Assembly: GCF_913777625.1 (NCBI RefSeq)
Contig: NZ_CAJYTI010000039.1
Span: forward strand, 62,001-126,000
DNA length: 64,000 nt
DNA from: an uncultured Sphingomonas sp.
GTDB taxonomy: Bacteria > Pseudomonadota > Alphaproteobacteria > Sphingomonadales > Sphingomonadaceae
Reading direction: 5' to 3'
The notes below the pieces were generated by a model. The model ran no database searches, was not told where the DNA came from, and saw nothing but the letters and a program-made list of their open reading frames with translations. Made by a program: the position numbers and the translations under genes. Every line of letters begins with the position of its first letter. The stretch's first letter is position 1. Of the stretch, positions 17,841-26,462 are shown one piece after another.

Positions 17841-18317
17841 ATGTTGCACTGCAAAATGACTTCCGGCTCCACAATTCGCATTGCGTTGTTCCAGCCTGAA
17901 ATTGCTGGAAATGTCGGCACGATCTTGCGGCTGGCCGCCTGCATGGGGGTGGCCGTCGACCTGATCGAGCCTATGGGTTTTCCCTGGGGCGATCGGGCAC
18001 GAAAGCGGGCGGCGATGGACTATGCGCCCGAGACGCTCCGCCATGCCGACTGGGGCGCGTTCGAGGCGCGCGTACCCGGCCGGCTGGTGCTCTTCACCAC
18101 CCGCGGCGGCATTCGCCTGCCGGAGGCGCAGTTCGAGCCCGGCGACACGCTGCTGTTCGGCGCCGAGAGCAGCGGCGTGCCGGATTTTGTGCACATGCGA
18201 GCGAATGCTGCAGTGCGAATACCGTTACGGCCCGAGGTCCGCTCCTTGAACCTCGCCGTCGCAACGGGCATCGGGCTCGCCGAGGCGCTACGCCAGACGG
18301 AAGGATTCCCGCAGTGA
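17841..18317 (+). CDS. trmL: tRNA (cytidine/uridine 34 2'-O)-methyltransferase
   Basis: SPOUT methyltransferase modifying the wobble base of certain tRNAs. The 158-residue protein contains the opening RIALFQPEIAGNVGTILR, the mid motif FGAESSGVP and the knot segment IPLRPEVRSLNLAVATGI that bind S-adenosylmethionine. ATG at 17841 has AAGG five bases upstream; an alternative Met five codons in has none. The 3' end overlaps hemF by four bases (GTGA). Confidence 0.93.
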   Translation: MLHCKMTSGSTIRIALFQPEIAGNVGTILRLAACMGVAVDLIEPMGFPWGDRARKRAAMDYAPETLRHADWGAFEARVPGRLVLFTTRGGIRLPEAQFEPGDTLLFGAESSGVPDFVHMRANAAVRIPLRPEVRSLNLAVATGIGLAEALRQTEGFPQ

Positions 18318-19156
18318 ACGAGCTCGACGACCAGCAGCAGCGCGCCCGTACCTGGTTCGAGGGCCTGCGCGATTCGATCTGCGCCGAATTCGAGGCGATC
18401 GAGCGCGAGGCCGGCTCCGACGCGGTGTTCGACTATCTCGCCTGGGACCGTACCGATGCGAGCGGCGCCCCCGGCGGCGGCGGCGTGCGCGGCGTGATGA
18501 AGGGGCGGGTGTTCGAGAAGGTCGGCGTCAACGTCTCGACCGTCGGTGGCGCCTTCGAGGGCGAGTTCGCCAAGACGATCCACGGCGCGGGCGAGGACCC
18601 GACCTTCTTCGCCACCGGAATCAGCCTCGTCGCGCACATGGCCAACCCGCATGTGCCCGCGGCGCACATGAACACGCGCTTCCTCACCACCACCAAGCGC
18701 TGGTTCGGCGGCGGCGCCGATCTCAACCCGCCGCTCCCCTATGCGGAGGACACCGCCGACTTCCATGCCCGGCTGCAGGCCGCGTGCGACGCCCATGACG
18801 CGGGCTACTATCCCCGCTTCAAGAAATGGGCGGACGACTATTTCTACATCCCGCACCGCCAGGTGCATCGCGGCGTCGGCGGCATCTTCTACGATCATCT
18901 GGAGGGCGACTGGGAGGCGGATTTCGCCTTCACCCAGGATGTCGGCCGCGCCTTTCTCGACGTCTATCCCCGGCTGGTGCGCCGGCGGATGGACCAGCCG
19001 TTCGACGATGCCGATCGCCAGCGCCAGCTCGAATGGCGCGGCCGCTATGCCGAGTTCAACCTGATCTACGATCGCGGCACGCTGTTCGGCCTCAAGACCG
19101 GCGGCAATGTCGATGCGATCCTGATGAGCCTGCCGCCCATGGCCGCCTGGAGCTGA
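18314..19156 (+). CDS. hemF: Oxygen-dependent coproporphyrinogen III oxidase
   Basis: Converts coproporphyrinogen III to protoporphyrinogen IX in haem synthesis using oxygen. The 280-residue protein has the family landmarks GGGVRGVMKGRVFEKVGVN, HMNTRF, GGGADLNPPLPY and KWADDYFYIPHRQVHRGVGG. It starts at a GTG that overlaps the trmL stop codon. Aerobic haem synthesis is consistent with the neighbouring cytochrome bc1 operon, although the two are divergent. Confidence 0.96.
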   Translation: MNELDDQQQRARTWFEGLRDSICAEFEAIEREAGSDAVFDYLAWDRTDASGAPGGGGVRGVMKGRVFEKVGVNVSTVGGAFEGEFAKTIHGAGEDPTFFATGISLVAHMANPHVPAAHMNTRFLTTTKRWFGGGADLNPPLPYAEDTADFHARLQAACDAHDAGYYPRFKKWADDYFYIPHRQVHRGVGGIFYDHLEGDWEADFAFTQDVGRAFLDVYPRLVRRRMDQPFDDADRQRQLEWRGRYAEFNLIYDRGTLFGLKTGGNVDAILMSLPPMAAWS

Positions 19157-19160
19157 GCCC

Positions 19161-19757
19161 ATGGGGCTGCTGCCGGTCGCCAGCGATCACCTCGCCACCA
19201 TCGTCACCGCGCTGGAGATGCGCGAACGGCCGCGGCCCCGGCCGATGCCGCCCTCGCCCTTCCGGCTGGTCCATTGGCCGGCCCCGGCCAGCGACAAGTA
19301 TCGCGCGCTGTTCCGGCGGGTGGGCGGGCCCTGGCTGTGGTTCTCGCGGCTGGTGATGGAGGAGGCGCGGCTGCGGACGATCCTCGAGGATCCGGCGGTG
19401 ATGGTCTACGCGGTCGTCGATCGTGCCGGCGTCGAGGTCGGCATGCTGGAGCTCGACTTCCGCACGCCCGCGACCTGCGAGCTTTCCTATGTCGGGCTGG
19501 TGCCCGAAATCACCGGCCAGGGCCATGGCAGCTGGCTGATGGCGCAGGCGCTCGCTTTTGCCTGGCGCAAGGATGTCGCGCGGGTGTGGGTGCACACCTG
19601 CACGCTCGATCACCCGGCCGCGCTCGGCTTCTACCGCCGCCACGGCTTCGTGCCCTATCAGCGGACGATCGAGACCTTCCCCGATCCGCGGCTGATCGGC
19701 GTGCTACCGGCCGAGGCCGCGCCTCACGTCCCGTGTCTGGGCTCGGTCGCGCGATAG
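19161..19757 (+). CDS. GNAT-family N-acetyltransferase
   Basis: The 198-residue protein has a GNAT fold; acetyl-CoA binding is indicated by YVGLVPEITGQGHGSWLM (the Q/R-x-x-G-x-G/A loop) and the later NHP-like block LDHPAALGFYRRHGFVPY. It starts four bases after hemF and is likely in the same operon. Substrate unknown. The last 34 bases overlap the convergent membrane-protein gene. Confidence 0.88.
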   Translation: MGLLPVASDHLATIVTALEMRERPRPRPMPPSPFRLVHWPAPASDKYRALFRRVGGPWLWFSRLVMEEARLRTILEDPAVMVYAVVDRAGVEVGMLELDFRTPATCELSYVGLVPEITGQGHGSWLMAQALAFAWRKDVARVWVHTCTLDHPAALGFYRRHGFVPYQRTIETFPDPRLIGVLPAEAAPHVPCLGSVAR

Positions 19758-20467
19758 GCGGCGACACGCAGCACGACGAGCGCGGCCCAGATCAGCGCGC
19801 CGACGACCGACAGCACCAGATAGCCGATCAGCTCCGCCGCCGTGCCGCCACCCGCCGCCCCCGCGATCAGGCCGGTAGCGATGCTGGCCACGCCGATCGC
19901 GACGAAGCCGATAACGAACACCGCCGCGGCCGCCAGCAGCAGCAGCACCCAGTTCACCCCGGCGCTGCGTACCCAGCCCTGCCGGAACGCCTGGATCAGC
20001 CCGGCCTCGGGCCGCGCGGCATAGGCAGGCGCGGCCAGCCAGGTCCGCGCAAACAGGAACACGCCCGGGGCAAGGAACAGCGAGAGGCCCAGCTGCACCG
20101 CCAGGCTCACCACCAGCTCGAGGATCAGGAACGGGAACAATCGCCGCAGCGCCAGCGCCAGCACCTGCCCCAGCGTCTGGCCGTTCCCCTGCAGATACAG
20201 GCTGAGCAGCGCGAACAGTCCATAGTCGAAGCCGAGATAGGCCAGCGCCAGCGGCACCAGATTCGCCTGGACGAAGCGATCGTAGAAGCTGCGCAGCGCC
20301 GCCTGGTTGGCAAGGTCCTGCAGCTGCGCGACATGCGGCGCCATCAGCAGCACCACGCCGAGCAGCGGCACCAGGAAGAACATGCCGGCGACCGGCAGCA
20401 CCAGCGCGCGCTCGCGCTGCCAGAGCTGCTGGGCGTCGGCGAACAGGCCGGCCAGGCGAAGGGTCAT
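19724..20467 (-). CDS. Polytopic membrane protein, unknown function
   Basis: A 247-residue protein with about five or six hydrophobic segments (for example VLPVAGMFFLVPLLGVVLL, VNWVLLLLAAAAVFVIGFVA). No catalytic motif is evident. Its start overlaps the stop of the next upstream membrane-protein gene (ATGA), and the two share overall layout, so they probably form a pair. Both resemble the glycerophosphoryl diester phosphodiesterase membrane-domain type of multi-helix proteins, but I would not assign that function. Confidence 0.75.
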   Translation of the reverse strand: MTLRLAGLFADAQQLWQRERALVLPVAGMFFLVPLLGVVLLMAPHVAQLQDLANQAALRSFYDRFVQANLVPLALAYLGFDYGLFALLSLYLQGNGQTLGQVLALALRRLFPFLILELVVSLAVQLGLSLFLAPGVFLFARTWLAAPAYAARPEAGLIQAFRQGWVRSAGVNWVLLLLAAAAVFVIGFVAIGVASIATGLIAGAAGGGTAAELIGYLVLSVVGALIWAALVVLRVAAYRATEPRHGT

Positions 20468-21309
20468 GCGGCGGTCGCCGCTTCGGCCGAAAGCGCGGCG
20501 TACAGCTTGCCCTGGAACGCGGCGAGCAGGACGATGATCAGCGTCTGCACGATTGCCTGGACGAGCAGGGTAAGGCCGATCGCCAGCGTCAGCGTGCCGG
20601 CCGGCCCGGCGCCGAACAGCAGGGTGAAGACACTGCCGAACACCGTCTGCGCGGCCAGCTGGGCGATGCCGGCGATCACGAAGAACAGCAGCAGCGTGCC
20701 GAACACCCGCCAGCCATGGCGACGCGTCAGCACCCAGGACCGCCGCACTGCGCCGAACAGCAGCCCTTCCCGCAGCACCACTGGTCCCAGCAGCGTGAGG
20801 CGAACGAACACGGCGGATAGCAGCGGCGTGAGCGCGAGGAGATACAGACCAATCAGACCGCCCGTCTGCGCATCAATCGTCGGCCGCGAAGCAATCGTCC
20901 CCTGTGCAGTCGCGCCGACGAAGATCTGGGTGAGGTCATAGCCGCGCACCCCGAGCAGGATCGGGATCGGCAGGAACAGCAGCGCCGCGGCCGCCCCGAC
21001 GCCGATCGAGACCAGCAGCACCGCCGGCAACCGGCGGCGGGCGAGCGCCACCGCGGCGGCCCGGCTCTCGGGATCGATCGCCCAGGCGGTGACCGCCAGC
21101 GACCCCCACATCGACACGATCGACAGCAGCACCGCCAGCGCCATGGTCAGGATGCGGATGCCGGGCCCCGCGCCGAGCACCAGCGGCGGCAGGCTCGTGC
21201 TGAGCAGCGTCGGCAGCGCGATCGCGCCCAGCGCGATCGGCGACAGCGCCCCGACCCGTTCGCCGGCAAATTCCGCCGCGCGTTCCCACACGGTTCCCAG
21301 TTTCGCCAT
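20464..21309 (-). CDS. Polytopic membrane protein, partner of the preceding gene
   Basis: A 281-residue protein starting MAKLGTVWERAAEFAGER, with around six hydrophobic helices and a central cytosolic or amphipathic piece (REGLLFGAVRRSWVLTRRHGWRVFGTLLLFF). The RRSWxLTRxH...VFGTLLL pattern recurs in membrane proteins with the glycerophosphoryl diester phosphodiesterase membrane domain. It is translationally coupled to the downstream gene. The two may derive from an old duplication. Function unknown. Confidence 0.75.
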   Translation of the reverse strand: MAKLGTVWERAAEFAGERVGALSPIALGAIALPTLLSTSLPPLVLGAGPGIRILTMALAVLLSIVSMWGSLAVTAWAIDPESRAAAVALARRRLPAVLLVSIGVGAAAALLFLPIPILLGVRGYDLTQIFVGATAQGTIASRPTIDAQTGGLIGLYLLALTPLLSAVFVRLTLLGPVVLREGLLFGAVRRSWVLTRRHGWRVFGTLLLFFVIAGIAQLAAQTVFGSVFTLLFGAGPAGTLTLAIGLTLLVQAIVQTLIIVLLAAFQGKLYAALSAEAATAA

Positions 21310-21370
21310 GTCGTCTGTATCCTTGCGAGAGAGGCACCGGGTGTTAGCCGCGCCCCCTCCCCTTGCCAAT

Positions 21371-21415
21371 GCTTGCCTTGCCGGCGCTTGCCTTGCCAGC
21401 GCTTGCCTTGAACGC
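21371..21415. repeat. Three-copy 15-bp tandem repeat upstream of lipB
   Basis: Units GCTTGCCTTGCCGGC, GCTTGCCTTGCCAGC and GCTTGCCTTGAACGC lie head to tail between the start of the membrane-protein gene and the lipB start. The first two copies differ at one base. A fourth, partial unit (CCTTGCC) sits just before. Confidence 0.85.
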
Positions 21416-21440
21416 CGGAAGGGCGCAATCGGCGGCCATC

Positions 21441-22085
21441 ATGCAGGAATCCATCGAATGGCGGGTCGAGCCCCGGCCGATCGACTATGCCGAGGCCCAT
21501 GCCGCCATGGAGGCGCGCGCCGCCGCCGTCACCGCGCGGACGGCGCAGGAACTGGTCTGGCTGCTCGAACATCCGCCGGTCTACACCGCCGGCACCAGCG
21601 CCGATCCCGCCGAAATGCTCGATCCGCGCTTCCCCGTGCATCGCACCGGGCGCGGCGGCCGTTACACCTATCACGGCCCCGGCCAGCGCATCGGCTATGT
21701 CGTGCTCGACCTGCGCGAGCGGCTGCGCGACGTCCGCAACTATGTCCACGCCATCGAAGGCTGGGTGATCGCGGCGCTCGGCGCATGCGACATCGAGGCA
21801 TTCCGCGCGCCCGGCCGCATCGGCATCTGGACGCTCGACCAGGGCGTGGAGGCCAAGATCGGCGCGATCGGGGTGCGGATCCGGCAATGGGTGACGCTGC
21901 ACGGCTTCGCGATCAACCTCGATCCCGATCTGAACCACTTTACCGGCATCGTCCCGTGCGGAATCGCCGAATTTCCCGTCACCAGCGCTGCCAAACTGGG
22001 CAAGCCGATTGCGCCAGAGCGTTTCGACGCCGCCCTGCAGGCCACATTTTTGCCATTTTTGGACGCTCTGGATCGCGCGGGATAA
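21441..22085 (+). CDS. lipB: Lipoyl(octanoyl) transferase
   Basis: Moves octanoyl groups from acyl carrier protein to lipoyl domains of ketoacid dehydrogenases. The 214-residue protein has the motif RGGRYTYHGPGQRIGYVVLD, the catalytic lysine in EAKIGAIGVRI and the catalytic cysteine in GIVPCGIAEF. I start at MQESIEWRVEP, the usual family length; the frame continues upstream through the 15-bp repeats, which would add a Leu/Ala/Pro tail not expected in this cytosolic enzyme. No clear ribosome site is close to this ATG, so the start is less certain. Confidence 0.92.
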   Translation: MQESIEWRVEPRPIDYAEAHAAMEARAAAVTARTAQELVWLLEHPPVYTAGTSADPAEMLDPRFPVHRTGRGGRYTYHGPGQRIGYVVLDLRERLRDVRNYVHAIEGWVIAALGACDIEAFRAPGRIGIWTLDQGVEAKIGAIGVRIRQWVTLHGFAINLDPDLNHFTGIVPCGIAEFPVTSAAKLGKPIAPERFDAALQATFLPFLDALDRAG

Positions 22086-22189
22086 ATTCGAGTCTTGAGG
22101 GTGTCCCCCGAACCGTCTAATGTCCAGCACGGTTTGGGTATTAACGGCGTACAACCGTCGTCCAAATCCATTATCTAGGGAGCTATTAC

Positions 22190-22411
22190 ATGCGTGCAGT
22201 CCTTTCGAAGATCGTTGCTGGCTCGATGATCGCCGGTGCGGCCCTCCTGGCCTCGGCTTGCAGCAGCAACACCGAGACCAGCGTCAACAACACCACCGAA
22301 GTGGTGGCTCCGGAGAACGTCGTCGACGCTTCGGTCACCAACGTTGACACCGCTGCTCCGGCTGAGAACGCCGCTGACAACGCGACCATGAACGCTTCGA
22401 ACGCGATGTAA
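22190..22411 (+). CDS. Small Asn/Ala/Thr-rich lipoprotein
   Basis: A 73-residue protein with a lipoprotein signal peptide (MRAVLSKIVAGSMIAGAALLASAC, lipobox ASAC, Cys24). The mature 50 residues are almost entirely Asn, Thr, Ala, Val, Asp and Glu with repeats of NTT/NVVDA type, so it is probably disordered and acidic. AGGGAG lies upstream and a strong terminator follows, making it a stand-alone transcript. Similar short lipoproteins occur in sphingomonads; function unknown. Confidence 0.85.
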   Translation: MRAVLSKIVAGSMIAGAALLASACSSNTETSVNNTTEVVAPENVVDASVTNVDTAAPAENAADNATMNASNAM

Positions 22412-22437
22412 TCATCGCGCTTCGGCGTGTTACGAAG

Positions 22438-22472
22438 GGGCCGTCCGGGCGACCGGGCGGCCCTTTTCGTTT
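22438..22472 (+). terminator. Terminator of the small lipoprotein gene
   Basis: An eleven-base-pair stem, GGGCCGTCCGG against CCGGGCGGCCC with one G-T pair, is followed by TTTTCGTTT, 26 bases after the stop codon. Confidence 0.85.
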
Positions 22473-22588
22473 CGGGGCCGTACCCTGCCACGGTCCGTCG
22501 CATATCCGCCCGGCGCGAAAAAAGGGGCTTGGGCCGCGAATCGAAACGCCCTAACGAGCATTCCTCATGGCGTAATCAAGAGGACGGG

Positions 22589-23269
22589 ATGCTCGCTCGG
22601 CGTATCACTTTGGGCATGATGGCCCTCGCGGGAATGTGCGTTTCGGCGCCGGCTTCGGCGCAGTTTTTCTTCAAATCGGTGGATCTCTCGGGGCCGCCGG
22701 CAACCGGCAACGAGCCCGGGATCATCGGCCCCGCCCTGCCGGGCGCCAGCCCGGTCGAGCTGCGCGCGGCGCTGGTGTGGAATCTGCGGGCGGCACTCAA
22801 CGTCGCTGCATTGCAATGTCAGTTCGAGCCGACGCTACTGACGCTCGACCATTACAATGCCTTGCTCGAAGACCACGAAGTCGAGCTGAAAAATTCTTAT
22901 GATACGCTAGAGAAATATTTCACTAGAATCGCGAAGACGAAAAAGGCCGGCCAGACCGAGCTCGATCGCTTCGGCACCCGTGTCTATTCCAGCTTTTCCA
23001 CTGTCTCTGGTCAGCTGTCTTTCTGCCAGACGGCTGCCTCAATCGGCCATGACGCGGTCTACGCGCCACGCGGCAAGCTTGGGGATCTGGCAGCGGCCCG
23101 CATGAGCGAATTGCGTAACAGCCTGAAGGCCTGGGGCGAACAATATTTCCGCACCCGGCGCGTCACCTTCGTCTGGCCCGTCCTGCGCCCGCTGCCGCCG
23201 TTCGGCAACGACAAATGCTGGCGCAACGACGCGTATGACGCGCGCAAATGCGGTCGGCTCGACCGGTAA
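22589..23269 (+). CDS. Conserved-looking secreted hypothetical protein
   Basis: A 226-residue product with a clear signal peptide (MLARRITLGMMALAGMCVSAPASAQ). The mature protein is mostly helical in appearance, with a heptad-like central part (NALLEDHEVELKNSYDTLEKYF) and four cysteines (in LQCQF, LSFCQT, NDKCWRN and ARKCGR) that could form two disulfides. It has AGAGGACGGG upstream and its own terminator. I do not recognise a named family. Location periplasmic by inference. Confidence 0.78.
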   Translation: MLARRITLGMMALAGMCVSAPASAQFFFKSVDLSGPPATGNEPGIIGPALPGASPVELRAALVWNLRAALNVAALQCQFEPTLLTLDHYNALLEDHEVELKNSYDTLEKYFTRIAKTKKAGQTELDRFGTRVYSSFSTVSGQLSFCQTAASIGHDAVYAPRGKLGDLAAARMSELRNSLKAWGEQYFRTRRVTFVWPVLRPLPPFGNDKCWRNDAYDARKCGRLDR

Positions 23270-23276
23270 CCGATTC

Positions 23277-23305
23277 AGGGGTGGCCGCCGCGCCACCCCT
23301 TTTTC
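23277..23305 (+). terminator. Terminator after the secreted hypothetical gene
   Basis: The nine-base-pair stem AGGGGTGGC / GCCACCCCT is followed by five T residues, seven bases after the stop codon and just before the end of the convergent queE. Confidence 0.85.
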
Positions 23306-23316
23306 GTGGGAAACGG

Positions 23317-23949
23317 CTAGCGCAGGCCCAGCATCTTGTGGGTCTGCAGCGTCAGCCGCCAGCGCGGCCGCGCCATCGCCAGCGCGATCGCGGCGCGGGT
23401 ATTCGCCTCGGCCTCAGCGCTGTCCATCGGCTGGATCAGGAAATGGGCGAAGTCCCAGCCCTCGATCGCCGCCAGGTCGGTGCCCGGCTGCGGCCAGACC
23501 AGCTTGAGCTCGTCGCCGCTCCGCTGCACGACCTCGCTGCCCGCCTTGGGGCTGATGCACACCCAGTCGATGCCGGGATGCACCGGCAGCGTGCCGTTGC
23601 TCTCGATCGCGATGCGGAAGCCGCGCGCGTGGAGTGCGTCCACCAGCGCGTCGTCCACCTGCAGCATCGGCTCGCCGCCGGTGAGCACCACGAAGCGCGC
23701 CTCGCGGCCGGGGCCCCAATGGCCTTCCACCGCGTCGAGCAGCGCCGCCGCATCCTCGAACCGGCCGCCGCCGAGCCCGTCCATCCCGACGAAATCGGTG
23801 TCGCAGAAGCGGCACACGGCGGTCGCGCGATCCTCTTCACGCCCCGACCACAGGTTGCAGCCGGCGAAGCGGACGAACACCGCCCGCGCGCCGGCGTTCA
23901 CGCCCTCCCCCTGCAGGGTGAGGAACATTTCCTTGACCGCGTAGCTCAT
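23317..23949 (-). CDS. queE: 7-carboxy-7-deazaguanine synthase
   Basis: Radical-SAM enzyme of the queuosine/7-deazaguanine pathway, converting carboxytetrahydropterin to CDG. The 210-residue protein starts MSYAVKEMFLTLQGEGVNAG. The iron-sulfur cluster cysteines are spaced C-x14-C-x2-C (AGCNLW ... AVCRFCDTDF), the expanded form of the radical-SAM motif known from some QueE proteins. The glycine-rich SAM segment is VLTGGEPMLQ. It overlaps queC by four bases (ATGA), so the two are coupled. No queD or queF is seen nearby. Confidence 0.94.
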   Translation of the reverse strand: MSYAVKEMFLTLQGEGVNAGARAVFVRFAGCNLWSGREEDRATAVCRFCDTDFVGMDGLGGGRFEDAAALLDAVEGHWGPGREARFVVLTGGEPMLQVDDALVDALHARGFRIAIESNGTLPVHPGIDWVCISPKAGSEVVQRSGDELKLVWPQPGTDLAAIEGWDFAHFLIQPMDSAEAEANTRAAIALAMARPRWRLTLQTHKMLGLR

Positions 23950-24629
23950 GACTGGATGGCATAGCGGGTCGGATCGGGCAGCCCGGCTTCCTCGAACCCC
24001 CGCGACCGCAGCCGGCAGCTGTCGCACAGCCCGCAGTGCAGCCCCTCCGGCGTCGGATCGTAGCAGGACCAGCTCATGCCGGCATCAAGCCCCAGCCGCG
24101 CCGCCTCGCGGACGATGTCCGCCTTGGTCATGGTCTGGAGCGGCGCCTGGATGCGGAAGGGATGCCCCTCCACGCCCGCCTTGGTGGCGAGCTCGGCCAG
24201 CTTCTCGAAGCCGGCGATGAATTCGGGCCGGCAATCGGGATAGCCCGAATAATCGAGCGCGTTGACGCCGATATACAGGTCGCGCGCGCCCGCCGCCTCG
24301 GCCCAGCCGAGCGCGAGGCTGAGGAAGATCGTGTTGCGCGCCGGCACATAGGTGATGGGAATGTCGGTGCCGACGCCGGTCTTGGGCACCTCTATATCGG
24401 CGGTGAGCGCGGAGCCGCCGAACGCGCGCAGGTCGAGCGGCAGCACGACATGGCGCTCGGCGCCGAGCATGGCGGCAATCTTCGCGGCCGCGTCCAGTTC
24501 CACCTTGTGGCGCTGGTTATAGTCGATCGAGAGCGCGAGCAGGCGATGGCCGTCCTCGCGGGCACGCGCGGCCGACACCATCGAATCGAGTCCGCCCGAA
24601 ACCAGGGCAATGGCAATGCTTTGAGTCAT
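23946..24629 (-). CDS. queC: 7-cyano-7-deazaguanine synthase
   Basis: Converts CDG to preQ0 with ATP and ammonia. The 227-residue protein begins MTQSIAIALVSGGLDSMVSA, with the PP-loop SGGLDS, and ends with the zinc-binding cysteine cluster around SCYDPTPEGLHCGLCDSC. Upstream gene of the queC-queE pair. The PVPARNTIFLSLAL-type segment (YVPARNTIFLSLALGWAEA) is also typical. Confidence 0.95.
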   Translation of the reverse strand: MTQSIAIALVSGGLDSMVSAARAREDGHRLLALSIDYNQRHKVELDAAAKIAAMLGAERHVVLPLDLRAFGGSALTADIEVPKTGVGTDIPITYVPARNTIFLSLALGWAEAAGARDLYIGVNALDYSGYPDCRPEFIAGFEKLAELATKAGVEGHPFRIQAPLQTMTKADIVREAARLGLDAGMSWSCYDPTPEGLHCGLCDSCRLRSRGFEEAGLPDPTRYAIQS

Positions 24630-24656
24630 CGGCGCCCTCTAGTCCTTTCCGCCGCG

Positions 24657-24687
24657 AAAAAAAATGGCCGCCCCCGAAGGGACGGCC
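24657..24687 (-). terminator. Terminator of the DUF3617-like gene, upstream of queC
   Basis: On the minus strand GGCCGTCCC pairs with GGGGCGGCC (one G-U pair) around a short loop and is followed by a run of eight T residues. It separates the secreted-protein gene at 24788-25216 from queC. Confidence 0.8.
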
Positions 24688-24787
24688 TGGAAAGGATAGA
24701 AATGGGAAAACCAAAGCCAGAGAGAGACACCTCCCTGGGACCCCTTCCTTCTACCCGCGATCCGTTAACGAATGGTAACCAAGCACC

Positions 24788-25216
24788 TCAGGAACAGTCA
24801 CCGATACGCCTGGCGTCATAGGTTTCCGAAAAGGGCTGGCCGTCGATCACGCCCTGCATCTCCACCGTCACCTGGCGCGGCGTATCGGTGGTGATCCGGG
24901 TGAGCATGGTGCCGTGGCCGGTACAGGTGCTGCGCACCGTCGCGCGGCTGGCGGCGCTTTCCAGTACCATGTTCTGGCAGGGCGTGGTGACGTTCTCGGG
25001 GCGGAGGATCTGGTAGGGATCGCGCACGCACATGGTGCGCTCGGCGCCCTCGCTGTCCCGGACCGCCCATTTGCCCTTCTGAATGATGTTGAGCGCCGGC
25101 ACGTCGACGCTGCGGACCGCCGCCGCCCCCGGCCGCTGCTGGGCAGAGGCGCCCGCTGTCATCACGCCCAGTCCGGCCATCGCGACCAGACACACCCACG
25201 CCACTCGTTTGTTCAC
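24788..25216 (-). CDS. Secreted protein resembling DUF3617
   Basis: With the GTG start at 25216 (GGAG nine bases upstream) the 142-residue product begins MNKRVAWVCLVAMAGLGVMT, a signal peptide cleaved near ASAQQ. The mature part has four cysteines and the pattern GKWAVRDSEG ... MCVRDP ... STCTGHGTML ... VTVEMQGVIDGQPF, which resembles the sphingomonad DUF3617 group of small periplasmic proteins. An ATG 7 codons earlier is possible. Function unknown; family call is tentative. Confidence 0.75.
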   Translation of the reverse strand: MNKRVAWVCLVAMAGLGVMTAGASAQQRPGAAAVRSVDVPALNIIQKGKWAVRDSEGAERTMCVRDPYQILRPENVTTPCQNMVLESAASRATVRSTCTGHGTMLTRITTDTPRQVTVEMQGVIDGQPFSETYDARRIGDCS

Positions 25217-25296
25217 CCGTCGAAACTCCGCTCGCACGGCGGCGCCGCTCCCACGACACCGTCCGCAGCCGACGATATCGTAGGAGGATTACGGCT

Positions 25297-26223
25297 TTAC
25301 AACGACGGCGGAACGAAATCGGCGAGCGCCACCGGGAACTGCTTCGAGCAGAAGGCGCAATCGACCTTGATCACGCCGCCCTCGTCGGCCATCGCCGCGC
25401 GCTCTTCCTCGGGGAACTTGGCGAGCACCTGCTGGATATAGTCCGCCCCGCAGCGGCAGCCGCGCGACAGGTCATGCCCGGCGAGCATGCGCACCTCGCT
25501 CTCCTCGTTGAACAGCCGCCACACGAGGCCCTCCAGCGGAATCGTCGGATCGGCCAGCTCGTCGGCGCCCATCGTGCCGCCCAGCGCCTCGACATGCTGC
25601 CATTCGGGATGGTCGAGCCGCACGTGCAGCCGCTCGCGTCCCACCTCGCCCTCGGGCAGATGCTGGAGGAACAGACCGCCGGCGATCGTCTTGCCGGTCG
25701 CCTTGTCCTTGCGCACGCCGAGCCGCACCAGCGTCGGGATCTGCTCCGACTGGAGGAAATAGCTCTGCGCCGCCTCGGCGATCGAGGCGCCTTCCAGCGG
25801 CACGATGCCCTGATAGCGCTCCCTGGTGGCCGCCTGGTCGAAGGTCACCGCCAGATAGCCGCCGTTGAACAGCGCCGAGAGCGACGGGTTCTTGCCGAGC
25901 CGGCTAAGCCGCGTGGCGTCGAACTGCACATAGCCGCGCAGCTCGCCATTCTTGTAGTCGCACACCATCAGGCTGACGATGCCGCGCTGGGTCTGCGCCT
26001 GCAGCGTCATCTGCCCCTCGGCATCCTTGAGCGTGCTGCCGAGCAGCGCGGTGAGGGTCAGCGCCTCGGCCAGCAGCTTCTCGATCGGCGCGGGATAGGC
26101 ATGGGCCGAGAGGATCTCGTTCAGCACCGGCCCCAGCCGCGCGACGCGGCCGCGGACATGGCGCTCGGGAATGGCAAAGCCGGTCACGCGATCGAGATCG
26201 GCGGCGGGAACGGGGTGAGTCAC
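25297..26223 (-). CDS. hslO: Redox-regulated chaperone Hsp33
   Basis: Cytosolic holdase activated by oxidation. The 308-residue protein starts at a GTG with GGAG eight bases upstream (MTHPVPAADLDRVTGFAIPE). The core shows GYVQFDATRLSRLGKNPSLS and the C-terminal zinc-redox centre carries the four cysteines as CRCG and CAFC, separated by about 30 residues. A longer open frame upstream is not used. Position next to stress genes is compatible with a role under oxidation and heat. Confidence 0.94.
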   Translation of the reverse strand: MTHPVPAADLDRVTGFAIPERHVRGRVARLGPVLNEILSAHAYPAPIEKLLAEALTLTALLGSTLKDAEGQMTLQAQTQRGIVSLMVCDYKNGELRGYVQFDATRLSRLGKNPSLSALFNGGYLAVTFDQAATRERYQGIVPLEGASIAEAAQSYFLQSEQIPTLVRLGVRKDKATGKTIAGGLFLQHLPEGEVGRERLHVRLDHPEWQHVEALGGTMGADELADPTIPLEGLVWRLFNEESEVRMLAGHDLSRGCRCGADYIQQVLAKFPEEERAAMADEGGVIKVDCAFCSKQFPVALADFVPPSL

Positions 26224-26434
26224 GATACGTCTCCGGCATTCGTTTGCGGCCGCGAGAAGTCCGGGTGACTCCGCGCGTTCCGACGAACGCATTTTCTGGG
26301 TTCGGAGGTGTAAATAGGGGTTTGGCGGCCGGAAACAATGTGGGCCGTACCGGCAGCCCGCCGCCGCAGCAGCAGCGACGCCGCGCGCGGGGCTGCGCCC
26401 GGCAACGGCTTGGGCGCGTCGCCGCATACGACAA

Positions 26435-26456
26435 GGGGAGCGCCTGCGCGCTCCCC
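26435..26456 (-). terminator. Hairpin downstream of the 42-residue basic protein gene
   Basis: GGGGAGCGC pairs with GCGCTCCCC around a four-base loop, just past the stop of the minus-strand small gene. The T tract is weak (TTGTC), so termination is plausible but not certain. Confidence 0.55.
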
Positions 26457-26462
26457 TGTTCG

